Assembly (NCBI GenBank): GCA_947624935.1
Contig: CANQML010000002.1
Location: 1-51,831 of the forward strand
Source of the DNA: Candidatus Gastranaerophilales bacterium
GTDB lineage: Bacteria > Cyanobacteriota > Vampirovibrionia > Gastranaerophilales > Gastranaerophilaceae
DNA: 51,831 nt
Direction: 5' to 3'
This document shows positions 29,380 to 38,402 of this stretch, piece by piece. Below the pieces are notes generated by a model. The model had not been told where the DNA came from. It did no database searches and was given only the letters and a program-made list of their open reading frames with translations. A program made the translations under genes and the position numbers. Position 1 is the stretch's first letter. Every line of letters begins with the position of its first letter.

Positions 29380-29381
29380 TT

Positions 29382-29744
29382 ATGAAAATATTAGAAAAAC
29401 CTTTTACACAGCTTGAGCTTAACGTATTTATTGATGAGTGCAACAAAGACGGCAAACTCAGGGTTGAAAGATATGACGGAAATGTCTATGCAATGTACGA
29501 TTATGAAGTATTTCAAGACGGCAAAGTGATGGATTTACGCGGTACGAAAGAGTATGAAGCCGAACAGGCAAAAATTCAAAAAGAAAGACGTATCGAAGAA
29601 ATTTACACAGAGCTTGCCGAATTGGATAAAAAACGTATCAGAGCCGTATGCGAACCGGACGATTTAAGAGATGACGGCACGCCCTGGCTTGAATATTACA
29701 ATAAAAAAATATTCCTTTTAAGAGAAGAATTAAGTTCACTCTGA
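29382..29744 (+). CDS. Small protein downstream of the tail-fibre-like gene, possible tail-fibre assembly/chaperone-like
   Basis: Starts 2 bp after the upstream stop with SD GGAGGTG; size and position. Confidence 0.4.
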   Translation: MKILEKPFTQLELNVFIDECNKDGKLRVERYDGNVYAMYDYEVFQDGKVMDLRGTKEYEAEQAKIQKERRIEEIYTELAELDKKRIRAVCEPDDLRDDGTPWLEYYNKKIFLLREELSSL

Positions 29745-29751
29745 TTTTTTT

Positions 29752-29778
29752 AGAGCCGATTTATTCGGCTCTTTTTTT
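29752..29778 (+). terminator. Rho-independent terminator
   Basis: AGAGCCGA-TTTAT-TCGGCTCT-TTTTTT. Confidence 0.85.
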
Positions 29779-29782
29779 GTGT

Positions 29783-29788
29783 TATAAT
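29783..29788 (+). promoter_or_regulatory. Extended -10 (TGTTATAAT) 6 nt before the tyrS ATG
   Basis: TTTTTTTGTGTTATAATCGACTTATG. Confidence 0.5.
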
Positions 29789-29794
29789 CGACTT

Positions 29795-31009
29795 ATGATA
29801 AGAGAAGAATTTATAGAACAGGCAAAAAAATTATCGCGAGGTGCGGAGATTTTGCCGAGCTTAGAAGAGTTAGCGGCAAAATTGCAGCATGCAAAAGATA
29901 CGAATACACCTTTGAGAGTAAAACTCGGTATGGATCCGACGCGACCCGATTTACATTTGGGGCATACGGTTGTTATGAGAAAGCTTAAAGAGTTTCAAAG
30001 GCTCGGTCACAAAGTTGTTTTAATCGTAGGCGGTGCAACGGCAATGGTCGGCGATCCGTCAGGCAAATCGGAAACACGCCCGTCGCTTTCAAAAGAACAG
30101 GTTGAAGAAAACGCAAAATCTTATTTTGAGCAGATGTCAAAAGTTGTTGACGTAAATTCGGCGGAAGTTACAAATAACGCTGATTGGCTCCATTCAATGA
30201 GTTTTGTTGATTTGCTTAAACTCGCATCACAAGTTACGGTTGCACAAATGATGACACGTGACGATTTTGCAAAACGTTATGCTGAAGGTAAACCCATATC
30301 GGTTCATGAATTTTTCTATCCTTTAATGCAGGCGTATGATTCTGTTGCAATAGATTCAGACATTGAGCTTGGCGGAACGGATCAAAGATTTAACACGCTT
30401 TTAGGACGTCAAATTCAGGAGGCTTACGGCAAAAAATATCCGCAAATGGTTATGCTTTTGCCTTTAATTGAAGGTACTGACGGTGTTGTCAAAATGTCAA
30501 AAACGTATCCCGAACACTGTATTTCTTTAACGGACAGCGCAAAAGATATGTTTGGCAAATTAATGAGTATCCCTGACACTTTAATAACCAAATATTTTGC
30601 GCTTTTAACCGATATTTCGGACAAAGAGCTTGAAGATATTGAAAATCAGCTCAAAACCCAATCCGTTAATCCACGTGATTTAAAACTTAAACTTGCCCAT
30701 ACAATTACCGAAGAATATCACGGCAAAGACGGCGCTGATAAAGCTCAACAGGATTTTATAAATGTTGTTTCAAACAAAGGTATTCCGGATGATATTCAAG
30801 AGGTTAAGGTCGAAAACGGCAAAAGCCTGATTGATTTGATATGCGAGCTTGGTTTTGTACAGTCAAAAGGCGAGGCTAAAAGGCTTATTGCAGGCGGCGG
30901 AGTTAAAATTGACGGCGAAAAAATTACCGATATGGCTTATACACTTGATTTTTCCGATAGTGTAATATTGCAGGCAGGTAAACGTAAATTTGCAAAACTG
31001 ATAAAATGA
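29795..31009 (+). CDS. tyrS: Tyrosyl-tRNA synthetase
   Basis: [20 protein letters not shown] (HIGH), KMSKT (KMSKS), C-terminal S4-like domain. Confidence 0.93.
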   Translation: MIREEFIEQAKKLSRGAEILPSLEELAAKLQHAKDTNTPLRVKLGMDPTRPDLHLGHTVVMRKLKEFQRLGHKVVLIVGGATAMVGDPSGKSETRPSLSKEQVEENAKSYFEQMSKVVDVNSAEVTNNADWLHSMSFVDLLKLASQVTVAQMMTRDDFAKRYAEGKPISVHEFFYPLMQAYDSVAIDSDIELGGTDQRFNTLLGRQIQEAYGKKYPQMVMLLPLIEGTDGVVKMSKTYPEHCISLTDSAKDMFGKLMSIPDTLITKYFALLTDISDKELEDIENQLKTQSVNPRDLKLKLAHTITEEYHGKDGADKAQQDFINVVSNKGIPDDIQEVKVENGKSLIDLICELGFVQSKGEAKRLIAGGGVKIDGEKITDMAYTLDFSDSVILQAGKRKFAKLIK

Positions 31010-31656
31010 TAAATACATTAAAACGCGGAATTACAAAAGTAAAAGAGGATATAAAAGTTATTTATGACAAAGACCCTGCGGCAAACAATATTTTAGAGGT
31101 ATTGTTTTGCTATCCGGGGTTGCATGCGCTTATTGCCTATAGACTGGCGCATAAACTTTACAAATGGCGTATTCCTTTAATCCCGCGCGTGATTTCATAT
31201 ATAACAAGGATAATAACGGGGATAGAGATACATCCTGCGGCAAAAATCGGGCGCAGATTTTTTATAGACCATGGTGAAGGTGTTGTGATAGGTGAAACAA
31301 CAGAAATTGGCGATGATGTATTAATCTATCAGCAGGTAACGCTTGGCGGAACGGGCAAAGAACACGGAAAACGTCACCCGACAATTGCAAATAATGTTGT
31401 AATCGGTGCGGGTGCAAAAGTTTTGGGAAATATAACAATCGGGAAAAACACAAGAATAGGCGCGGGTTCTGTTGTTGTGGAGGATGTTGGAGAAAATTGC
31501 ACGGTAGTGGGAGTTCCCGGACGAGTTGTACAAAGGCATTTTATAGATGAAAACGGGGTTTTGTCGCACAACAGGATTCCCGATCCTATACGATGCGAGT
31601 TAAACCGGCTTAAATATGAAGTTCAGGAATTAGCGAAGATTGTTGAAAACTCTTGA
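31006..31656 (+). CDS. cysE: Serine O-acetyltransferase
   Basis: [42 protein letters not shown]; left-handed beta-helix hexapeptides. Confidence 0.93.
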   Translation: MINTLKRGITKVKEDIKVIYDKDPAANNILEVLFCYPGLHALIAYRLAHKLYKWRIPLIPRVISYITRIITGIEIHPAAKIGRRFFIDHGEGVVIGETTEIGDDVLIYQQVTLGGTGKEHGKRHPTIANNVVIGAGAKVLGNITIGKNTRIGAGSVVVEDVGENCTVVGVPGRVVQRHFIDENGVLSHNRIPDPIRCELNRLKYEVQELAKIVENS

Positions 31657-31681
31657 CAAGATTTAATAATATGTATATAAT
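31653..31681 (+). promoter_or_regulatory. Consensus sigma-70 promoter
   Basis: TTGACA-N17-TATAAT, overlapping the cysE stop. Confidence 0.75.
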
Positions 31682-31739
31682 GTACGTATGGAAAGAGAAA
31701 AGCTGAAAACACAGAGTATAAGAGAGATTAAGGTGGCTA

Positions 31740-31751
31740 CCCCCCCCCCCC
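31740..31751 (+). repeat. Poly-C homopolymer tract (C12)
   Basis: GGCTACCCCCCCCCCCCAATGC directly visible. Confidence 0.9.
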
Positions 31752-31934
31752 AATGCTCATAGAGTGAGTTTCGGCTGTTCTATAGGTTTAAAACGCTTGC
31801 GGTGTCTTGCCGGAGGCGATTTTCAAGTGAGTAAGATGAGGTGGCGAAGCCACTTTCCATATTGGGTTTTGCATAATAGCATTCGTCATTTGGCAAGCCA
31901 CTCACCACATAGAGCTTTGCGAATTTGCCAATAT

Positions 31935-31968
31935 GTCATTGCGAGCGACCGAAGGGAGCGTCGCAATC
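31935..31968. repeat. REP-like interspersed repeat
   Basis: GTCATTGCGAGCGACCGAAGGGAGCGTCGCAATC; related inverted-orientation element near 38403-38475. Confidence 0.65.
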
Positions 31969-32052
31969 GCAAAGTCATGGCGTTCCACCAAACCTGCTTA
32001 ATGTAAAGAACTTATCGACTTAAAGACTTAACGTCTTAACGACTTAAAAAAA

Positions 32053-32072
32053 TGTAGGTTGGGCTTTCAGCC
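32053..32072. repeat. Hairpin module upstream of prepilin gene
   Basis: GTTGGGCTTTCAGCCCAAC; half-module also upstream of the 51732 prepilin gene. Confidence 0.6.
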
Positions 32073-32098
32073 CAACAAGAAAATGAAAGGATAATAAT

Positions 32099-33013
32099 AT
32101 GACAAAAGAATTAGTAGATGAAAAAGCAACAAAGCAAAACGGTAGTCAAGAAAACTCCCTCCCGCCCTTGAGGGGGAGGGTTGGGGTGGGGGGTTCACTC
32201 ACAATGGGCAAGTACGAACCCCGCCCCTGTGGTTGTAGCACTCGTAAACTCGTGCACAACCACTTCCCCGCCCGCAAGGGGTGGGGATTGCGTGACGGCA
32301 TTCCACAAAGCCTAATTAGTAGTAACCACTTTACTCACTCTACTCACCTCACTCACTTTACTCACTTCAAGAAAACAGCCTTCACCCTCGCTGAGGTTCT
32401 CGTCACCTTGGCTGTTATCGGCATTGTAGCCGCAATGACCATTCCGACTGTTATGAACAAATACAACCAAATCTTAGCCGAAACAAGACTGAAACTGTTT
32501 TACAGCACTATGAATAACGCAATTGCACTATCTGAAATCGACAACGGCGATAAAACTACATGGCATTTTGATCAATATAGTCCATGTATAAGCAATGCTT
32601 ATAGTAAAGATTGTATCGTTCCCTTATTTGAAAAGTATTTTGAACCTTATCTGAAAATCGCAGGATATGAATTTATTGAGAATTTTAAATATCTTAAAAG
32701 AAACGTGTTGAAAGTAGATTTTCAAAACGGTTCAACTGTTTTGTTTACTTATCGTGCGCAAGATTTTTATTTTTACCCTGTAGGTTCGCATTACAATAGT
32801 GAAAAACACCAAACGGACAATAAAGACCGTTTTATCTTCGCGTTTTACCCTAATGTTACTACTACTTTAAAGCGTAATAAATACTTTGTCGGCAAGGGTA
32901 TAGAAGCATATATAGAAAATTCGTGGGACGGAACAGAAGAAAATCTGCCATGCATAAAGAAAGTACAACTTAACGGGTGGAAGTTTCCCGATGATTGCAA
33001 CCCGTTCAAATAA
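32099..33013 (+). CDS. Prepilin-like protein with ~94-aa leader
   Basis: SD GAAAGG; MTKELVDEKATKQNG start similar to the 51732 gene; AFTLAEVLVTLAVIGIVAAMTIP. Confidence 0.85.
   Translation: MTKELVDEKATKQNGSQENSLPPLRGRVGVGGSLTMGKYEPRPCGCSTRKLVHNHFPARKGWGLRDGIPQSLISSNHFTHSTHLTHFTHFKKTAFTLAEVLVTLAVIGIVAAMTIPTVMNKYNQILAETRLKLFYSTMNNAIALSEIDNGDKTTWHFDQYSPCISNAYSKDCIVPLFEKYFEPYLKIAGYEFIENFKYLKRNVLKVDFQNGSTVLFTYRAQDFYFYPVGSHYNSEKHQTDNKDRFIFAFYPNVTTTLKRNKYFVGKGIEAYIENSWDGTEENLPCIKKVQLNGWKFPDDCNPFK
32172..32193 (+). other. G-quadruplex motif inside prepilin leader
   Basis: GGGGG-A-GGG-TT-GGGG-T-GGGGGG. Confidence 0.7.
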
Positions 33014-33108
33014 AATGTTAATTAGTATAAAGAAAAAAGTCATACATTTCATTGTCAGATTATATTCATGATACAATTTTATTACAGTAAAAGAAAAGGA
33101 GAAAAATT

Positions 33109-35769
33109 ATGACAGAAAAACGTGTATGGCTTTTCAGAGAGGGTAACGCGGATATGCGCAATCTTCTTGGCGGAAAAGGTGCAAACCTTGCGGAAATGAC
33201 CAATTTAGGCTTGCCTGTTCCTCCCGGATTAACCATTACAACCGAAACTTGTATGGATTATATCAACCACGGCAACAAAATGCCCGAGGGTTTAATGGAT
33301 GAAGTTAAAGCGGCTTTGAAAGACGTTGAAGCTCAAAAAGGACAAAAGTTTGGCGATAGCCAAAACCCACTTTTGGTTTCAGTCCGTTCAGGCGCAAGAG
33401 TTTCAATGCCCGGTATGATGGAAACCATTTTGAACCTGGGCTTGAACGATGAAACAGTTGAGGCTATGGTCAAATTGACCAACAACCCGCGTTTCTGCTA
33501 TGACAGCTACAGAAGATTTTTGACAATGTTCGGTTCCGTTGCTTGGGAAATGGACAGACAAAAATACTTTGAATCCGAAGTTGAAAAAGTCAAAGCACGC
33601 GAAGGAGTTAAATCAGATACCGAAATTTCGGCAGAAGGCTGGAAATCTTTAATTCCTGTTTATAAAAATACAATCAAAGAAGTTACGGGCAAAGAATTTC
33701 CGCAAGACCCGTATGTTCAGTTGCAAGAAGCAATTGAGGCGGTTTTCCGCTCTTGGAACATTCCCCGTGCGGTTGCATACAGAAACATGAACAAAATCGA
33801 CCACAATTACGGAACAGCCGTAAACGTACAGTCTATGGTATTCGGTAATATGGGTGATGATTGCGCAACAGGTGTTTCATTCACAAGAAACCCCGCAACG
33901 GGCGAAAACAAATTCTACGGTGAATACTTAACCAACGCACAAGGCGAGGACGTTGTTGCAGGTATCAGAACACCTAAGCCGATTGCCATGCTTGAAACCG
34001 AAATGCCTGATTTATACAGACAATATGTTGATATAGCAAAAAAACTTGAACTCGGTTACAAAGATGTTCAGGATATGGAATTTACTATTGAACGCGGAAA
34101 ACTTTACATTCTTCAAACGAGAAACGGTAAAAGAACTGCGGCAGCTGCCGTTAAAATCGCCGTTGATATGTGCGAAGAAGGCATAATAACCAAAGAAAGA
34201 GCAATTCAGCTTGTTGACCCGTATACGGTAAACCAAATTCTTCTACCTTGCTTTGATGCAAAAGCCATGGAAGAATCCAAAAAAATTGCTCATGGTGTAA
34301 ACGCATCCCCCGGTGCTGCTGTAGGTAAAATCGTATTTGACACCGAAGAAGCCGCACAAAGAGGCGAAGCGGGCGAAAAAGTTATTTTGGTTCGTGTAGA
34401 AACCTGCCCCGATGATATTCACGGAATGGCTGTTTCTCAAGGTGTATTAACACTCAGAGGCGGTGCAACTTCTCACGCAGCTGTTGTTGCAAAAGGTATG
34501 GGCAAACCCTGCGTTTCAGGTTGCGAAGATATGAAAATCGACCTTAATAACGAAACTTTAACGGGCGCTGACGGAACGGTTTACCATAAAAACGACGTTA
34601 TTTCATTAGACGGCGGAAAAGGTATCGTTATGGCAGGTGCCGTTAAACTTGTCGAAGCTAAGATTGACGAAAATTGGAACAAATTCTTCACTTGGGTTGA
34701 CGAAATCAAGAGATTACATGTTGAGGCTAACGCAGATACGCCTAAAGATATTGAAAACGCACTCAAATTCGGTGCTGAAGGTGTAGGGCTTTGCAGAACG
34801 GAACACATGTTTATGGATCCCGATAGACTTCCTTGGGTTCAAAAAATGATTATTGCAGGAACTCCCGAGGCGAGAAAAGAGGCGTTGGACAAATTATTGC
34901 CGATGCAATATTCAGACTTTTACGCTATGTTCAAGGCATTGGGCGACAAACCTTTGACGGTAAGATTACTCGACCCGCCGCTTCACGAATTTTTGCCAGA
35001 TAAAGAATCTTTAATCGCAGAAGTTGCGACATTAAAGGCTCTCGGCAAAGACTACAAAGAAAAAGAAGAACTCTTGCATGTAGTCGAAGGCTTATCCGAA
35101 TCCAACCCGATGATGGGACTTCGCGGTTGCCGTTTGGGATTGACTTATCCCGAAATCAACGAAATGCAAGTCAGAGCTATCTTTGAGGCATGCTGTGATT
35201 TGAAACGTGAAGGCGTTGCCGTTAAACCTTGGGTTATGATACCTTTAATCGGTCACGTTAACGAGCTTAAGGTCGCAAAAGACATTTTGGTTCGTGTGGC
35301 AAGAGAAGTGATGATTAAAAAAGGCGTTGAAGTCGATTACAAATTCGGTACGATGATAGAAATTCCGCGTGCGGCATTGACGGCTGACGAGATTGCAGAA
35401 TACGCAGAGTTCTTCTCATTCGGTACAAACGACTTGACCCAGATGACATTCGGTTATTCACGTGATGACGCTGAGGGCAAATTCCTCAATCGTTACGTTG
35501 AACAAAAAATCTTGCCGTCCAACCCGTTTGCAACACTTGATACAAAAGGTGTCGGACAGTTAATTGAAATGTCAATGGAAAAAGGCAAAAAAGTAAACTC
35601 AAGCCTTGTAGGCGGTGTTTGCGGTGAACATGGCGGAGATCCCGATTCAGTCAAATTCTGCGACAAAATCGGTTTGGATTACGTATCCTGCTCACCGTTC
35701 AGAATTCCGCAAGCAAGACTTGCGGCTGCTCAAGCAGTTGTTGAATCTAAAAAACTTGCACATGTTTAG
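33109..35769 (+). CDS. ppdK: Pyruvate, phosphate dikinase
   Basis: LLGGKGANLAEMTNLGLPVPPGLTITTE, LRGGATSHAAVVAKGMGKPCVSGCE, GVCGEHGGDP. Confidence 0.96.
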   Translation: MTEKRVWLFREGNADMRNLLGGKGANLAEMTNLGLPVPPGLTITTETCMDYINHGNKMPEGLMDEVKAALKDVEAQKGQKFGDSQNPLLVSVRSGARVSMPGMMETILNLGLNDETVEAMVKLTNNPRFCYDSYRRFLTMFGSVAWEMDRQKYFESEVEKVKAREGVKSDTEISAEGWKSLIPVYKNTIKEVTGKEFPQDPYVQLQEAIEAVFRSWNIPRAVAYRNMNKIDHNYGTAVNVQSMVFGNMGDDCATGVSFTRNPATGENKFYGEYLTNAQGEDVVAGIRTPKPIAMLETEMPDLYRQYVDIAKKLELGYKDVQDMEFTIERGKLYILQTRNGKRTAAAAVKIAVDMCEEGIITKERAIQLVDPYTVNQILLPCFDAKAMEESKKIAHGVNASPGAAVGKIVFDTEEAAQRGEAGEKVILVRVETCPDDIHGMAVSQGVLTLRGGATSHAAVVAKGMGKPCVSGCEDMKIDLNNETLTGADGTVYHKNDVISLDGGKGIVMAGAVKLVEAKIDENWNKFFTWVDEIKRLHVEANADTPKDIENALKFGAEGVGLCRTEHMFMDPDRLPWVQKMIIAGTPEARKEALDKLLPMQYSDFYAMFKALGDKPLTVRLLDPPLHEFLPDKESLIAEVATLKALGKDYKEKEELLHVVEGLSESNPMMGLRGCRLGLTYPEINEMQVRAIFEACCDLKREGVAVKPWVMIPLIGHVNELKVAKDILVRVAREVMIKKGVEVDYKFGTMIEIPRAALTADEIAEYAEFFSFGTNDLTQMTFGYSRDDAEGKFLNRYVEQKILPSNPFATLDTKGVGQLIEMSMEKGKKVNSSLVGGVCGEHGGDPDSVKFCDKIGLDYVSCSPFRIPQARLAAAQAVVESKKLAHV

Positions 35770-35790
35770 TTTGTAAGTTTAATAATAAAA

Positions 35791-35817
35791 AGCGGAGTTT
35801 CAAAACTCCGTTTTTTT
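35791..35817 (+). terminator. Rho-independent terminator after ppdK
   Basis: CGGAGTTT-CA-AAACTCCG-TTTTTTT. Confidence 0.8.
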
Positions 35818-35859
35818 ATGCTGTTTTCTTATGATATAATTTAATCAAGGAGAAAATAT

Positions 35860-36909
35860 ATGATTATAATCATGGAGCCAAAGGCTTCCAAAGAAAATAT
35901 AGATAGAGTTGTACAGGTTTTAACGGAACACGAATTCAGAGTAATCGTAAACCAAGGCGAAATCCATACGGTAATTGACGCTTTTGGTGACAAGACTTCA
36001 ATCACCCCCGGAAGAATAAGCGCACTTGAGGGCGTAAAAGAAGTTAAGATAATCAGAGAACCGTTCCGATTGGCATCGCGCGACAGAAAAAGCGAGGATA
36101 CAGTTATTGAGTTTGCAAACGGGGTTAAAATCGGCGGAGCAAACAAACCCGTTATGATTGTGGGTCCATGTTCAGTTGAAAGTGAATACGAGGGCTTAAG
36201 ACAGGTTGCAATTGCCGCAAAAGAAATGGGCTGCGAGTTTTTAAGAGGCGGTGCTTTTAAACCAAGAACTTCGCCTTATGATTTTCAGGGGTATGAAGAA
36301 AAAGCTTTGAAATATTTGAAACGTGCAAGCGAAGAAACAGGTTTGCTGACGGTTACAGAGGTTATGGACAGTGCGGATTTAGAACTTATCTGCTCTTATG
36401 TCGATGTAATCCAAATTGGCGCAAGAAATATGCAGAATTTTAAGCTGTTGCGAGATGTCGGCAAAAGCAAAAAGCCTGTCATATTAAAACGAGGGCTTTC
36501 AAGCACGATAAGGGAATTTTTGCTTGCGGCGGAACACATTATGTACAACGGAAATGAAAACGTCATATTGTGTGAACGCGGAATAAGGAGTTTTGACAGC
36601 ACTTTTACGCGAAACGTAATGGATATAGCGTCAATTCCCGTAATCAAAAAATATTCGCACCTGCCGATAATAGCAGACCCGAGTCATGGTACGGGACAAC
36701 GATATTTGATTGAACCTATGGCAAAGGCAAGTTTGATAGTAGGGGCGGACGGAGTAATGGCGGAAGTTCACCACGACCCTGAGAATGCACTTTCGGACGG
36801 TAAACAAAGCCTTTCAATCCCGATGTTTAAGGATATGATGACAAGAGTTAATGCGATGAAAGAACATCTGCATTATGAAAAGAATTGTCTTTCCGCAAAT
36901 GTGGATTAG
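35860..36909 (+). CDS. aroF: 3-deoxy-7-phosphoheptulonate synthase
   Basis: MIVGPCSVESEYEG, LRGGAFKPRTSPYDFQG, QIGARNMQNF, ADPSHGTGQR. Confidence 0.94.
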   Translation: MIIIMEPKASKENIDRVVQVLTEHEFRVIVNQGEIHTVIDAFGDKTSITPGRISALEGVKEVKIIREPFRLASRDRKSEDTVIEFANGVKIGGANKPVMIVGPCSVESEYEGLRQVAIAAKEMGCEFLRGGAFKPRTSPYDFQGYEEKALKYLKRASEETGLLTVTEVMDSADLELICSYVDVIQIGARNMQNFKLLRDVGKSKKPVILKRGLSSTIREFLLAAEHIMYNGNENVILCERGIRSFDSTFTRNVMDIASIPVIKKYSHLPIIADPSHGTGQRYLIEPMAKASLIVGADGVMAEVHHDPENALSDGKQSLSIPMFKDMMTRVNAMKEHLHYEKNCLSANVD

Positions 36910-37091
36910 ACTAATAAGCCGTTTTCATCAATAAAATTAATCATCCATTTTTCGATTTTGAGAGTTGGGGTGGTTTTTTGTTCGGTGCAAGCTTGTTTAA
37001 ACAATTCCCACAATTCTTCATTAATCATAATACTGGTTTTTTTTGTTTTATTGCGCGTCAGGTCAATAATTCTGTCTGTTTTGTTTATCAT
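36906..37091 (-). CDS. Small ribbon-helix-helix (CopG/Arc-like) protein
   Basis: KKTSIMINEELWELFKQACTEQKTTPTLKIEKWMINFI. Confidence 0.55.
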   Translation of the reverse strand: MINKTDRIIDLTRNKTKKTSIMINEELWELFKQACTEQKTTPTLKIEKWMINFIDENGLLV

Positions 37092-37143
37092 ATATCCCTC
37101 TAATTAATTAATAGTATTTTTATATGCAATTTTCAACCTCATA

Positions 37144-37178
37144 TTGACACATACTTAATACCATGATATATTATGGTA
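37144..37178 (+). promoter_or_regulatory. Sigma-70 promoter with palindromic operator over the -10
   Basis: TTGACA-N17-TATATT; ATACCATGATATATTATGGTAT near-perfect palindrome. Confidence 0.6.
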
Positions 37179-37206
37179 TAAATAATGGTGGAAAAGGAGA
37201 AAAGAT

Positions 37207-37515
37207 ATGGAACAACAGGAAAAAGTAAAAGAAGTAATCACTTTATGCGGTAATCTAATGAGCGAGTGCGAAAAATTGTTTCGTGAACACGCTCCCGCTT
37301 TGCTCCCGTTATTGTTCCGAAACAACATTTCGCACATAAGCCGCAACAACAATTCAAGACGAACCCTCACCAACAGTTGTAGTTCACTACGTTCACACAA
37401 CTGTATCCCCAGCTATGCAAGCAGGGTCACAAAGCTCGCAAGCTCGCTTGTTCCCTTTGCTCCGCAAGGGGCGAGGGGGCATGTCCTACTAACAGTGGCA
37501 TTTTACAGAGTCTAA
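37207..37515 (+). CDS. Short leader ORF upstream of the prepilin gene, out of frame with it; tail lies in interspersed repeats
   Basis: Strong SD (AAGGAGAAAAGATATG) and promoter; N-term MEQQEKVKEVITLCGNLMSECEKLF looks coding, the rest is repeat-derived. Confidence 0.4.
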   Translation: MEQQEKVKEVITLCGNLMSECEKLFREHAPALLPLLFRNNISHISRNNNSRRTLTNSCSSLRSHNCIPSYASRVTKLASSLVPFAPQGARGHVLLTVAFYRV

Positions 37516-37541
37516 TTAATGTAACGGGCTTATTCGCTTAT

Positions 37542-38393
37542 TTGCCTATTGGCTTATTCGCTTTTAGTAACCACCTTACTCACTCTACTCACTTTACTCA
37601 CTTGCGTAAACGCTTTGCCACCCAAATTATTCGGGGTGCGGCAAAAGCGCGGTTTTGCCGCACCTTACGGGCTGGGCTCGCTGACGCTCGCACGGCGCCC
37701 TACCGAAAATTTGGTTTTACCTTGGCAGAGGTGCTGATAACCCTCGGCGTCATTGGCATTGTTGCTGCGATGACTATTCCGACATTGGTTACTAATTATC
37801 AAAAAAAAGTTACCGAAACTAAATTGAGAAGATTTTATGCAACGATGACAAATGCGATAAAGCTTGAAGAAGCCGAAATCGGTAGCATTACGACTTGGCT
37901 GCCTGACGGCGCAAATGGTGAAACTTTTGAGCAATGGTATAACGATCATTTGGATAAACATATCAAAAGCCTTTCTAAATCTGACTTAGGCAGTGTTGAG
38001 GATGGAGTGTCGTCACCCAATCCTAATTTTTTGGTCGGATTAGTCGACGGTTCCGGTTTTGTGGGGGTAAATACAGAGTTTCCTACTGGTCATGGTAATT
38101 ATGCTCATTTTTTCTATTGTACGGAATTGAAAGAATGTGGCGTTAACAAAATGGACGGGAAAAAGTCGTTTCTCTTTTCAATAATTGAAGATGGTACTTT
38201 TGTGCCGTCAGTTATAAAATCACAGTCTAAAACCCGTGAAGAACTTTTAGAAAGCTGCAAATACGGAAATTATGACAACCCTGAGGTTTCTACACCTGAC
38301 AAAAGACATGATTGTGCCCTGCTTATAATGCGTGACGGCTGGGAAATAAAAGCCGATTATCCGTGGGAACAAGTCATTTTGCCACAAAAATAA
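37542..38393 (+). CDS. Prepilin-like protein; 32-aa in-frame hairpin insertion before the methylation motif
   Basis: FTLAEVLITLGVIGIVAAMTIPTL; C-term ALLIMRDGWEIKADYPW; upstream frame SGILQSLINV matches other leaders; TTG start uncertain. Confidence 0.8.
   Translation: MPIGLFAFSNHLTHSTHFTHLRKRFATQIIRGAAKARFCRTLRAGLADARTAPYRKFGFTLAEVLITLGVIGIVAAMTIPTLVTNYQKKVTETKLRRFYATMTNAIKLEEAEIGSITTWLPDGANGETFEQWYNDHLDKHIKSLSKSDLGSVEDGVSSPNPNFLVGLVDGSGFVGVNTEFPTGHGNYAHFFYCTELKECGVNKMDGKKSFLFSIIEDGTFVPSVIKSQSKTREELLESCKYGNYDNPEVSTPDKRHDCALLIMRDGWEIKADYPWEQVILPQK
37635..37664. repeat. 12-bp stem hairpin inserted in prepilin ORF
   Basis: GGTGCGGCAAAA-GCGCGG-TTTTGCCGCACC. Confidence 0.85.
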
Positions 38394-38402
38394 TGAAGTA
38401 TT

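Noticed and set aside
28363-29744. Complete prophage
   Set aside because: Only a tail-fibre-like gene and small partner; no capsid, terminase, integrase or lysis genes nearby.
31764-32006. 80-aa ORF (..VIASDRRERRNRK..)
   Set aside because: Translation of REP-like and hairpin repeats; reported only as a possible frame linked to the poly-C tract, not as a gene.
32336-32376. ACTCACTTT-type tandem repeats as a CRISPR array
   Set aside because: 9-bp units without spacers; translate in frame to THF/THL and recur at other pilin leaders.
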